Shown here: piece after piece, positions 55,966 through 64,000 of the stretch
Layout: each line of letters starts with the position of its first letter
How positions within the stretch are numbered: the stretch's first letter is position 1
IMG/VR virus record: IMGVR_UViG_3300021091_004015
Coordinates: 1 to 64,000 of that record
Origin: a virus
Length of the DNA stretch: 64,000 bases
Reading direction: 5' to 3' (one strand)
Translations under genes and position numbers: made by a program
Notes under the pieces: generated by a model
Database searches by the model: none
What the model was told of the DNA's origin: nothing
Seen by the model: the letters and a program-made list of their open reading frames with translations, nothing else

Positions 55966-58305
55966 ATGAGCAATTTACAATCTATCTTAAAAAGTTTTAA
56001 TTTAAAAGACAATCTTAACCCAAAGATATGGGTTAATCCAAAATCTTCAAATACAAAAATGGTCCCTAAAGTTAGAGAGACCCTGTTAGAGATTGCTAAT
56101 GATTTTATAGAATTTTTAGATGTTGATATTATAGTGTCTGATGTTGTAATGACAGGTTCATTGGCCAATTATAATTGGTCTAACTATTCTGATGTCGACA
56201 TCCACATAATTGTTGATTTTAGTCAATTTCCTGAAAATGTAAAAACTTTATACGAAGAGTTGTTCTACTTAAAAAAAGCAATTTACGGTAATAAACAAAA
56301 TATTAAAATTTTTGGGTATGACGTTGAGCTTTATGTTGAGGATGAGAATATTGAAAAGGATGTAAAGAACATTGCAATCTACTCAATATTATATGATGAA
56401 TGGAAAAGTTCACCTAAAAAAGATTTAGTTAATATTAATAAAACCAATGTAACTGAAAAAGCTAAACAATGGATGAGAATAATCGATGGTGTTGCGGAAA
56501 ACATACAAGACGAGGATATTGACACCGCAAAATCATTAATCAAAAAATACGTTAATAAAATCAGAAAATATAGAGAATGTGGTTTAGAGTCTGGTGGGGA
56601 ATATTCTGATGAAAATCTTGTATTTAAAATATTGAGAAGAAATGGTTACCTTGAGAAAATTAAAAGTATGAAAAATAAATTGGTCGATAAAAGATTATCC
56701 TTAAAAGAAGCGACGACAACCATCGGTGGTAAATTTAAAGTAGACATTGAAAATGGTCCATCTAACCATGGTAAACGAGCCTTTGGTAATTGGCAATCGG
56801 ATAATGCTTGGGATATATTCGCCCCTGCAGGTACTGTGGTTAATTCATATACTGAAGGTACCGTAATAAAAATAAGGGACACAGGTAAAAATTCAGGTAA
56901 AGTATTTGGTACACAAGTCTCAATAACAGGGACTAATGGATATCCTGATATTTTTTATACTCACCTGAAGAATGTAAAATTACAAAAGGGCGATAAAGTT
57001 AAAGTGGGTGATGTTATTGGGCTTATATCTGAATGGGTCGGTCATGATAATATGACTCACGTTCATATTGGATTACCAAGAGGAAAACATTTAAGAGATT
57101 TATTAAAGAATTCAGATAAAATATTTGTTGGTTCTGCAGGTGGAAGTGGAAAAACTGTTCCACCACCATCAGACGATTCTTTACCATTAAAAAGAGATAG
57201 TGAGATAGATAAAAAAATAGTAGATTCTGCAAATGAATTGATTAAAGATAATTCTGAGTTTGCTAATACTAAAAAAGAAAATGTTATCACAACTTTAGAA
57301 AATGCCGAAGAAGGAAAAAATAAAATTTTAAGTGAGTTTTATAAATTAGTACAATCTAAAAAAGAACTCAAAAATCTTAAAGGTGTTGAATCAACAATCC
57401 CTGTTGACAGAGGAGTTGAATTACTTCAAATAGCACTACAGTTTTTAGGGTTCCTATTACCTAAATGGGGTGTTGATGGTAAATTTGGAAATGAAACTGA
57501 AATAGCGGTTAAAGACTTCCAAAAGAAATACAAATTGGATGGGGATGGAACTATGTCAAGTGAAGACTTAACAAAATTATTTTCCATTTTAGTTTTAAAA
57601 GATTTTAACGATTCTAATATGTCATCAATTGAAAAAGATGAAGACCCAAATTTAACAAATGATTCTAAAGTGATGGGGAATGTTAAAATAGTTGGTAGTT
57701 ATAATAGTTCACAAAAAAATATTATTTCATCATTAATTGATGAAATGAAAAGAGTGGGTATTACTGATTCTTACGCTCAAATAGGTATTTTATCGGTTAT
57801 TGACAAAGAGAGTAATTTTAAAAGTTTTAAAGAAGTTGGTTATTGTGGGACTTCAGATAGTAGAATTGTTAGTATCTTTGGTAACAAAAGAGGTAACATG
57901 TGTAAATCTCTTAAATGTAATGACGCGAAATTTTTTGATTGTCTTTACGGATATAAATCAGGTTTAAGTTTAGGAAACGACCAACCTGGTGATGGATGGA
58001 AATATGTTGGTAGAGGTCTTAATGGTCTTACAGGTAAAGCAAATTATCGTAAATACGGTGGAATGGTTGGAGTGGATTTAGTATCTAATCCTGAGTTAAT
58101 GGAAGACCCTAAAATTGCTGCTAAAGTTGCAATTACATATTTTACTAAAGGTAAATCAGCAAGTTCTCTCCCTAAATTTAAATCAAAAGAAGATTCAGTT
58201 AACTACTTTGCGGATTTAAATGCTGGTAGGAGGAACTCTTCATTTGGTAGAGGTGCTGCAATTGTGTCATCTAAAAAATTTGACGTAGATAATAATATCA
58301 CCTAA
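55966..58305 (+). CDS. Multidomain lysin: NTase-like, M23, PG-binding and GH19-like (779 aa)
   Basis: Four domains can be read. (1) Residues about 30-190 are nucleotidyltransferase-like, with GSLANYNWSNYSDVDIH at residue 64. (2) About 250-365 is an M23 endopeptidase (NAWDIFAPAGTVV, YTHLKNVKLQKGDKVKVGD, THVHIGL); the first His of the usual HxxxD site is replaced. (3) About 480-550 is a PG_binding_1 domain (GVDGKFGNETEIAVKDFQKK). (4) About 590-760 is GH19 or lysozyme-like (VIDKESNFKSF, YVGRGLNGLTGKANYRKYG). It probably cuts peptidoglycan from the tail. Class B element at 55954-55960. Confidence 0.75.
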   Translation: MSNLQSILKSFNLKDNLNPKIWVNPKSSNTKMVPKVRETLLEIANDFIEFLDVDIIVSDVVMTGSLANYNWSNYSDVDIHIIVDFSQFPENVKTLYEELFYLKKAIYGNKQNIKIFGYDVELYVEDENIEKDVKNIAIYSILYDEWKSSPKKDLVNINKTNVTEKAKQWMRIIDGVAENIQDEDIDTAKSLIKKYVNKIRKYRECGLESGGEYSDENLVFKILRRNGYLEKIKSMKNKLVDKRLSLKEATTTIGGKFKVDIENGPSNHGKRAFGNWQSDNAWDIFAPAGTVVNSYTEGTVIKIRDTGKNSGKVFGTQVSITGTNGYPDIFYTHLKNVKLQKGDKVKVGDVIGLISEWVGHDNMTHVHIGLPRGKHLRDLLKNSDKIFVGSAGGSGKTVPPPSDDSLPLKRDSEIDKKIVDSANELIKDNSEFANTKKENVITTLENAEEGKNKILSEFYKLVQSKKELKNLKGVESTIPVDRGVELLQIALQFLGFLLPKWGVDGKFGNETEIAVKDFQKKYKLDGDGTMSSEDLTKLFSILVLKDFNDSNMSSIEKDEDPNLTNDSKVMGNVKIVGSYNSSQKNIISSLIDEMKRVGITDSYAQIGILSVIDKESNFKSFKEVGYCGTSDSRIVSIFGNKRGNMCKSLKCNDAKFFDCLYGYKSGLSLGNDQPGDGWKYVGRGLNGLTGKANYRKYGGMVGVDLVSNPELMEDPKIAAKVAITYFTKGKSASSLPKFKSKEDSVNYFADLNAGRRNSSFGRGAAIVSSKKFDVDNNIT

Positions 58306-58372
58306 ATAAATCGATAATTAAGTTAAACGATATATTTATAAATAAAATAATTTAAACAAAAACAAAAATAAA

Positions 58373-59728
58373 ATGGGAAATTTGAGACCAATTGGTAGTG
58401 AAAAACTACAAGGAATGGACAAAATAAATCGTATTTTACAAATAGCGAAATATAATGAGCATATCCCAACTCCAATCAATGAGAATAAATCTTTGGAGTA
58501 TCAAAAAACATTATCAGATGGTAATACATATGTTATTGTAAAGGAGAATAATGGTTACATAATTAAAAAGGGGTTGAATGAATCGGTTGCTGATTATATG
58601 GAATCAATGAAAGATAGAAAATACTACCCATCATATTCTCAAGCTCTTAAGAGATTAAACATTATGGCCAAGGAAATTAATTCTTCTGAAGGTTATATTA
58701 AAAATATTTCTTTATTTGAAAGTGAGGATGATGTGGAAGAAAAATATTTTCTTAAGTTAGATGGTGGTGAAACTAATGAACAGGATGTTCCCGCTCCTGC
58801 TCCTGCACCCGCACCCGCTCCTGCACCCGCTCCTGCACCCGCTCCTGAAGCACCTGTAGATGCTGATATGGGAGGTGCTGATATGCCAGATGAAGAACCT
58901 GAAGATGACATGGATATGCCAGATGAAGAACCTGAAGATGATGAAGATGTTACGTTTAAAATGATTCAAAAACTAACAGGTAAATTGGCTCAAAAAATTA
59001 GAACTTTTATGGAAGACGAAGAAAATGAAATGTCTTCTAAAGATATTAAATATGTAATTAACTCCGTAGTTTCCGCAATTGATTTAGATTCATTAGAAGA
59101 TGACGATTTAGATGAAATTATTTCTAAATTAGAAGGTGAAGAAGAAGGTGAAGAAGAAGGTGAAGAAGAAGGTGAAGAAGGTGGTGAACCAATGCCGTCA
59201 CCTGAAATGCCGTCACCTGAAGTGGCTCCCGCACCTCCAGCGGCACCTGCGACGGGTGAAGTTGCCGAGTATGATGACTTAGACGATGGTAAAGAATTTG
59301 TTGATGATATTTTTAGTGAAGAGGAAGATTATGAAAATTACGGTAAAAATCGTGGTTATAGAGGTAAGAAACACAGGTTTACAGAACTTGGAGAAGATGA
59401 GTCAGGTGCGGTAGAAGGAATGATTGAAGGTTTATTTAGTGAGTCTAAAGTCGACAACATTTTGAAAAAATATTTTAGAGTTGATGAAAAGGAGAGAGTT
59501 ATCTTAGAAGAAAAGAAAAAACAAAAAAGTGTTTTAGCTGAAAAAACAAATAAAAATATTGTTAGGATTAAAAATTTATCTGAGACAGTTGCTCAAGAGA
59601 TATCATCAAGTAAGTTAATTAAAAAATACCCAAATTTAAAGTTTGTTGGAAAGTCACAACAAAATAATTTAATATTTGAGAATAATAGTAGAAGAATTAA
59701 AGTAACTCCTAAAGGAAGTATTTTATGA
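58373..59728 (+). CDS. Acidic tagged head/core protein candidate (451 aa)
   Basis: Tag-like helices near the N terminus (MDKINRILQIAKYNEHIP, KGLNESVADYMESMKD, ISLFESED) are followed by a Pro-Ala repeat and Asp/Glu-rich blocks. The C terminus is basic (LKFVGKSQQ, RRIKVTPKGS). The composition recalls a scaffold or prohead core. It heads the last late operon before terminase. Class B element at 58333-58339. Confidence 0.62.
   Translation: MGNLRPIGSEKLQGMDKINRILQIAKYNEHIPTPINENKSLEYQKTLSDGNTYVIVKENNGYIIKKGLNESVADYMESMKDRKYYPSYSQALKRLNIMAKEINSSEGYIKNISLFESEDDVEEKYFLKLDGGETNEQDVPAPAPAPAPAPAPAPAPAPEAPVDADMGGADMPDEEPEDDMDMPDEEPEDDEDVTFKMIQKLTGKLAQKIRTFMEDEENEMSSKDIKYVINSVVSAIDLDSLEDDDLDEIISKLEGEEEGEEEGEEEGEEGGEPMPSPEMPSPEVAPAPPAAPATGEVAEYDDLDDGKEFVDDIFSEEEDYENYGKNRGYRGKKHRFTELGEDESGAVEGMIEGLFSESKVDNILKKYFRVDEKERVILEEKKKQKSVLAEKTNKNIVRIKNLSETVAQEISSSKLIKKYPNLKFVGKSQQNNLIFENNSRRIKVTPKGSIL
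58783..58848 (+). repeat. Pro-Ala coding repeat
   Basis: Alternating CCN-GCN codons encode an uninterrupted Pro-Ala track in the 58373 protein. Codons vary between C and T at third positions, which argues for selection on the peptide. A second acidic EEGEEEG repeat lies at about 59137-59180. Confidence 0.85.
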
Positions 59729-60135
59729 GTTATTTAATTTATGTAAATGAATTAGGTGCAAATTATAAAGGGGAAACAACTTATGAATTCATTTTCTCCG
59801 ATAATTTGGAAAATGTATGGGGAGATTCTTGGGAATCAAAACCATCGAATGGTTACCCATCTCCACCCGATTTAGATTACATAGAAAAAGTTGGAGTTTT
59901 GAAGACAGATAAGACAACATTATCAGTTATTCAAAACTCTGATTACTTTTCAATGGTTGACGCAATTGATAGAGTTATAGCGTTGGCGTGGGAAGATGAA
60001 AACGAAACAACCAATTTTGACTTAGTTAAAAGATTGGTATTTAGTTTTGGTCAAACTGAAGACTCCGTAAAAGATAAATTATATGAACGAGATTTCGTTC
60101 TTGAATTTGAGAAGAAAGTGGTTTATGAAAAATAA
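59725..60135 (+). CDS. Virion protein candidate (136 aa)
   Basis: It begins SYLIYVNELGANYKGETTYE and has VWGDSWESKPSNGYPSPP, a pattern I recall among structural genes of related large phages. It overlaps the previous stop (ATGA) and the next start by 11 bases. Function unknown. Confidence 0.6.
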   Translation: MSYLIYVNELGANYKGETTYEFIFSDNLENVWGDSWESKPSNGYPSPPDLDYIEKVGVLKTDKTTLSVIQNSDYFSMVDAIDRVIALAWEDENETTNFDLVKRLVFSFGQTEDSVKDKLYERDFVLEFEKKVVYEK

Positions 60136-61111
60136 TAAAAAAATACTATCTTTGTTAAACCATGGGTTTAAAGGTTCGTTACTTAATACGCTAAACGAAG
60201 CTCAAATCAATTCAATGTATAGTAGATTAGTTGAAAATAAAAAAGAAACTAAAGAACAACAAATTGTAAACACTCAAACAATGGTTTTTGATTCTTCTAA
60301 AGAAGACCAAAAGGCTAAATTAAATCAAATGTTAAAAGACCCTTCTAAATTACAAGGTCAAAACATAGAAGTTAAAGAAGATGAAGAATCAGATATTAAT
60401 TGGGGATTAACAGGTCATGACCAAGAACCAATTCAAAAAGGACCTACAGGTGACGGGGACCCAAATTCAATCCAAGAGAAAGAATTAATGGAAAAATTCG
60501 TATCTAAAAAACAACAAAAATATTTTTTTGCGAAATGTGGTGATGGAAAAACAAAAGAAGAAAAAAAATGGTGTAAAATGGCTGAAGAATTTGCGGAAAA
60601 AACAAATTTTAAAAAACTACCTAAAACTAAAAAGAAAGAAACCAAAGAAGAATTCACCATGAAAAATTATTTGGATAAAGTGGGTAGTGCTTATGCAAAT
60701 AACATGAAAGGACAATTAAGTAAAATGGCAAAAGAAAGTATCAATAAAAAAGAGTTAGAAAAAGGTATTATGTCTTTGGTTGAAAAACATATTACACCTA
60801 AAATGAGTAAAAGGGATTTACTAAATTTGGTTTTTGAACAAGGAACTAAAGAAAAGGAGAGAACTAAGGAAAAAGAAAAAACTAAAAGCCCTGAACGTGA
60901 TAATCCGTATGCTCCTAAACCTGGACCAAAGAAAAGTCCAAAAGCGGGAGATACCAAGATTGCACCTCCAATACCTAAAACACCTACAAAACCTGGTAAA
61001 CCTGATACAAATACCCCATATAACCCTAAAGTTAAACCCGCACCAAAAGCTGACAAGGGAAAACTACCTAATTGGTTGACATTTGATGCTATTGGAATTA
61101 ATCTAAAATAA
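60125..61111 (+). CDS. Tagged Lys-rich virion protein (328 aa)
   Basis: The preferred start is MKNNKKILSLLNHGFKGSLL; the tag-like SLLNTLNEAQINSMYSRLVE follows. A Lys-rich middle contains SKKQQKYFFAKCGDGKTKEE and WCKMAEEFA. The C-terminal third is a Lys/Pro/Thr-rich disordered stretch (KPGPKKSPKAGDTKIAPPIP). It is probably head-internal and DNA-associated. It overlaps its upstream neighbour. Confidence 0.62.
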   Translation: MKNNKKILSLLNHGFKGSLLNTLNEAQINSMYSRLVENKKETKEQQIVNTQTMVFDSSKEDQKAKLNQMLKDPSKLQGQNIEVKEDEESDINWGLTGHDQEPIQKGPTGDGDPNSIQEKELMEKFVSKKQQKYFFAKCGDGKTKEEKKWCKMAEEFAEKTNFKKLPKTKKKETKEEFTMKNYLDKVGSAYANNMKGQLSKMAKESINKKELEKGIMSLVEKHITPKMSKRDLLNLVFEQGTKEKERTKEKEKTKSPERDNPYAPKPGPKKSPKAGDTKIAPPIPKTPTKPGKPDTNTPYNPKVKPAPKADKGKLPNWLTFDAIGINLK

Positions 61112-61112
61112 G

Positions 61113-62456
61113 ATGAGTGTTAATTATAAAATGGAAAAAATATTAAGAGCAAAAACTAATTTAGAAAAAAAATTAGTTAGAGAAGGTTTAACTTATAATG
61201 AGAAATCATTATTAAATGAAATCAAAAAAAGTTTAACTGAGGCACCCATAGATTATGAAGGTCCTGAAAGAATGGGTCAGGATGTTGAGAGAAAAATAAC
61301 ACAGAGAGAGACTCCATTTCATGGTCACCCCGCAATACCTCAAGAACAAAGAGATTTTATCGAGGTGATTGCATCAAAAAGATTTAAAGACTCAGTTGAT
61401 AAAGTAAGAAGATTTTTAGGTAATACCCAACCTCTACAAGGACCAAACTCTTTTATGAACTTGATGATGATGGGTATGCAATCATTACAACAAATTTCAT
61501 CTATTGAATCAAGAAATAAACAAAGACTTGAAGAATTAGCGGTTGAGTTGGTTAAAAAAGAAATGGGGATTCCTGAAGGAGCTTTACAATTCGACGCCGA
61601 ATTAGTTAGTGGACCTATGAGTGCCGCTCAAGGGATGCAAACCCAATCACAAAATCCTTCTGAAGATGAGATTAAAGATGCTTTTAAAGAAGGTGAAGAA
61701 CATACCGAAGATTTATTAAACTTTGTAGATGAGTTCGAAAAATTCAATTTAGAGAAAGCAAAAAGACGATTTATAAATTCTTTAATACAAGGTGCGGCGT
61801 TCAAGGGTGGACACATGTATGTCTTGGCGGCTGATGAAATAAACAATATTGACCCAAGATTATTACAGATGTATGGTGTTAACCAATCATTAATGGAACA
61901 TCTATATTGGGTTTTCCCTGATATGGAAAATATGGCGGGTTCGGGAGGTGGACAATTAGGTCAAAGTGAAATTGATGATGAGACCGACCCACCAACAGTA
62001 AAGGCTAGGGCAGGTACTTTTCCGTTATTAATTCATGAATTGGTAAAAGGTGTTTATGAAGTATTTGGTACTCACGGATTACCTGATGACCCAAGACAAC
62101 AAGAAATGGTTATGGGTTCTGAAGATACATTACCTGCTGAGATTTGGGATTCAAGATTAGGACCTATTTTTTGGGAAAAATTTGTTGCGACATACCCGAT
62201 AGAATTATTCGAGGATGATATGAAACACATCCAACATTATCTATTTATGAGATTTTCTAAATTAGATGCGAATGAATTCTTTAGAGTTGCCAAACTTATA
62301 TTACAAGGAGACCCTAAAGGACAACAATTCATTCAAAGGATGGTTGATGAAATAGTTTCAGAATTAAAAAAACAAGAATATGAAAGAAGTATGAATCAAT
62401 ATGACGATGACGATGATGATTATGACGATATCGACCTTTCACAATTAGGATTATAA
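61113..62456 (+). CDS. Tagged late protein upstream of terminase (447 aa)
   Basis: The N terminus has KILRAKTNLEKKLVREG and LLNEIKKSLTEAP, tag-like with possible cleavage after LTE. A globular helical body (FMNLMMMGMQSLQQISSIE, LPAEIWDSRLGPIFWEKFV) ends in an acidic tail (YDDDDDDYDDIDLSQLGL). Its place just before terminase and its strong terminator suggest a head-assembly role. Family not recognised. Confidence 0.62.
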   Translation: MSVNYKMEKILRAKTNLEKKLVREGLTYNEKSLLNEIKKSLTEAPIDYEGPERMGQDVERKITQRETPFHGHPAIPQEQRDFIEVIASKRFKDSVDKVRRFLGNTQPLQGPNSFMNLMMMGMQSLQQISSIESRNKQRLEELAVELVKKEMGIPEGALQFDAELVSGPMSAAQGMQTQSQNPSEDEIKDAFKEGEEHTEDLLNFVDEFEKFNLEKAKRRFINSLIQGAAFKGGHMYVLAADEINNIDPRLLQMYGVNQSLMEHLYWVFPDMENMAGSGGGQLGQSEIDDETDPPTVKARAGTFPLLIHELVKGVYEVFGTHGLPDDPRQQEMVMGSEDTLPAEIWDSRLGPIFWEKFVATYPIELFEDDMKHIQHYLFMRFSKLDANEFFRVAKLILQGDPKGQQFIQRMVDEIVSELKKQEYERSMNQYDDDDDDYDDIDLSQLGL

Positions 62457-62475
62457 AATACAAAACAACAAAAAT

Positions 62476-62509
62476 AAACCCTCATTTATTAAATTAAGTG
62501 AGGGTTTTA
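62476..62509 (+). terminator. Rho-independent terminator
   Basis: AAACCCTCA pairs with TGAGGGTTT around a 14-base AT loop, followed by T. It lies just before the terminase class B element (62511-62517). Confidence 0.85.
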
Positions 62510-62510
62510 A

Positions 62511-62517
62511 TATTTAT
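62511..62517 (+). promoter_or_regulatory. Class B element of the terminase gene
   Basis: TATTTAT lies 14 bases before ATG 62532, right after the terminator, so terminase has its own promoter. Confidence 0.55.
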
Positions 62518-62531
62518 AGTAAAATAGTTTT

Positions 62532-64000
62532 ATGAGTTTAACAAAAGAACAACTTCTTTTAGAGTATGTTAAGTGTATGAGAGATACTCCATACGCATTA
62601 AGAACCTATTTGCAAACATATGACAATACAGTATCAAAATATGTACCGTTAGAATTATTTCCAGACCAAGTAACATTACTTGAAGACTATGAGCAGTATA
62701 ACGAAAATATCGCATTAAAGTACAGACAGGCAGGTGTATCAACAGTTACAGGTGCTTGGATTTCTAAAAAATTAGTTTTTGCTAAAAAAGAAAAACCTGA
62801 AAAGATTCTTATTATCGCTAACAAATTGGACACTTCTATTGAAATGGCAAATAAAATTAGAATGTTCGTTAGCCAATGGCCGTCTTGGACGGGTGTTGAC
62901 ATTGACCCTAATAAAAAATCAACTAAACATTACAAATTAACCAATGGGTGTGAGGTTAAGGCGGTTGCAACATCTAAAGACGCCTTACGAGGATTTACAC
63001 CTACTGTACTTGTATTTGATGAGGCGGCTTTTATCGAAGCGGACAGTGATTTTTGGGCGGCTTGTATGGCCTCATTATCTACGGGAGGTAAAGTAATCGT
63101 AGTTTCCACACCTAACGGATACGACCCAATCTATTATGAAATTTATGACCAATCATTACGTAACATGAACGATTTTAAGATTACTGAAATGTATTGGTTT
63201 AGAGACCCAAGATATACCAAAGATTTATTCTTTATTAAAACTGAAAGTATAATACACTACTTATTAAATAAAGAAGAATATAATGAATCTGATTTTATAA
63301 AGTGGGAAGAAAAACCTTTTGAGAATAGGGATTATAAAGAAGTAAAAGAGTTAATGAATCAAGGTTATAAACCATGTTCTACTTGGTTTGAGAACATGGT
63401 CAAAAAACTTAAGTATGATAAGAGAAAAGTATCTCAAGAGTTAGAATGTAACTTTTTAGGTTCGGGTGATAACGTATTCGATTCTTTAATGTTACAAAAA
63501 ATTAAAGAGAATTCTATTAAACCCCCGACAAACAAAATGATGGGTAATGCTTTATGGATATGGAAAGAACCCATTGTAGGTCACAAATATGTTATGGGAG
63601 TTGATGTATCAAGAGGAGATAGTGAAGATTTTAGTTGTTTCCAAATCATTGATTTTGATAATAGAGAACAAGTTGCAGAATACGTTGGTAAATTACCTCC
63701 TGACACAATGGCTGAGATATGTTATAAATGGGCCAACATGTATTCTTGTTTTGTGGTGATTGATATTACAGGTGGTATGGGTGTTTCTACCGCAAGGAAA
63801 ATGCAAGAAATGGGTTATAAAAATTTATACGTTGATGGTATTGATGTTTCTAATAAATGGAAGTATGACCCTAAAGCATTAGAAAAAATCCCTGGAATAA
63901 ATTTTAATAATAAACGTGTACAGATAATTGCTTCATTTGAGGAGGTAATGAGACATGAGTTTAAAATATACAGTTCCCGTTTATTTAACGAGATGAATAC
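62532..64000 (+). CDS. Terminase large subunit (partial, runs off the right edge)
   Basis: 489 codons are visible with no stop. The ATPase part has an adenine/Walker A region (ALKYRQAGVSTVTGAW, residues 61-76) and Walker B VLVFDEAAF (159-167). A coupling-type STPNGYDPIYYEI follows. The RNase H-like nuclease begins at VMGVDVSRGDSEDFS (first Asp about 358) and continues with VVIDITGGMGV. It packages DNA into proheads using ATP and cuts concatemers. The size and order of motifs fit the T4 gp17 group. Confidence 0.92.
   Translation, partial: MSLTKEQLLLEYVKCMRDTPYALRTYLQTYDNTVSKYVPLELFPDQVTLLEDYEQYNENIALKYRQAGVSTVTGAWISKKLVFAKKEKPEKILIIANKLDTSIEMANKIRMFVSQWPSWTGVDIDPNKKSTKHYKLTNGCEVKAVATSKDALRGFTPTVLVFDEAAFIEADSDFWAACMASLSTGGKVIVVSTPNGYDPIYYEIYDQSLRNMNDFKITEMYWFRDPRYTKDLFFIKTESIIHYLLNKEEYNESDFIKWEEKPFENRDYKEVKELMNQGYKPCSTWFENMVKKLKYDKRKVSQELECNFLGSGDNVFDSLMLQKIKENSIKPPTNKMMGNALWIWKEPIVGHKYVMGVDVSRGDSEDFSCFQIIDFDNREQVAEYVGKLPPDTMAEICYKWANMYSCFVVIDITGGMGVSTARKMQEMGYKNLYVDGIDVSNKWKYDPKALEKIPGINFNNKRVQIIASFEEVMRHEFKIYSSRLFNEMN

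Noticed and set aside
58693-58969. Minus-strand ORFs opposite the Pro-Ala repeat.
   Set aside because: They are low-complexity shadows of the Pro-Ala and Asp/Glu codons of the structural gene.

Overview
The window is 64 kb of a large, AT-rich tailed-phage genome, probably a jumbo myovirus-like phage of a Bacteroidota (flavobacterial) host. The phage assignment rests on a large terminase running off the right edge, a late block of head-like proteins, several peptidoglycan hydrolases, tRNA genes, a phage-type tmRNA, two RNA ligases and two homing-type endonucleases. The host assignment is inference. It rests on TAnnTTTG promoters with an upstream TTG about 19 bases away, two short lipoproteins with Bacteroidota-style lipoboxes, and a secreted protein ending in a gliding-motility/type IX secretion C-terminal domain.

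Layout. 1-4.4 kb: small membrane proteins, a full phosphoenolpyruvate synthase and an AAA+ ATPase. 4.4-10.8 kb: a virion muramidase, zinc-protease-like proteins, an FKBP isomerase, a metallophosphoesterase, micro-ORFs and a probable packaged ADP-ribosyltransferase. 10.9-16.6 kb: complete DnaK, a cysteine-peptidase-like protein, HAD phosphatase, holin candidate, P-loop kinase and tagged virion proteins. 16.7-21.9 kb: IMPDH/GMP reductase-like enzyme, thioesterase, another zinc protease, acidic proteins and a lipoprotein. 22-27.3 kb: three large probable internal virion proteins. 27.4-32.9 kb: an HNH endonuclease and a glycan-modification island. 33-43.6 kb: six ordinary tRNAs, an archaemetzincin-like protease, many small early-type genes, a cREC-like protein and two RNA ligases. 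43.7-48.3 kb: GAF-like and M15-peptidase proteins, then about 2.2 kb that is mostly non-coding. That stretch has three matched promoter-hairpin units, a roughly 0.9 kb structured RNA candidate, a GIY-YIG endonuclease and a D-armless tRNA-Met. 48.3-55.3 kb: the T9SS-type secreted protein, tmRNA, an M20 peptidase and a ClpC-like unfoldase. 55.4-64 kb: a four-domain lysin, head/core candidates and terminase.

Two promoter classes can be read directly. Class A is TAnnTTTG, often about 4 bases before ATG so that the mRNA would be leaderless; it precedes small or metabolic genes, tmRNA and the large RNA. Class B is TATTTAT, 5-45 bases before ATG on either strand; it precedes virion, lysis and glycan genes. 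Many class B genes share a short N-terminal signature (LTES/ISES... followed by an amphipathic helix ending in xxE). The signature sits on otherwise unrelated proteins and is read here as a capsid-targeting, protease-removed tag.

Several genes form working sets. RNA repair: two RNA ligases, P-loop kinase, HAD and cREC-like proteins, phosphoesterases and phage tRNAs. Proteostasis: DnaK, FKBP, ClpC-like ATPase, AAA+ ATPase, tmRNA and M20 peptidase. Cell entry and exit: muramidase, M15, M23/GH19 lysin and holin candidate. All functional calls come from reading motifs by eye; no database search was run.
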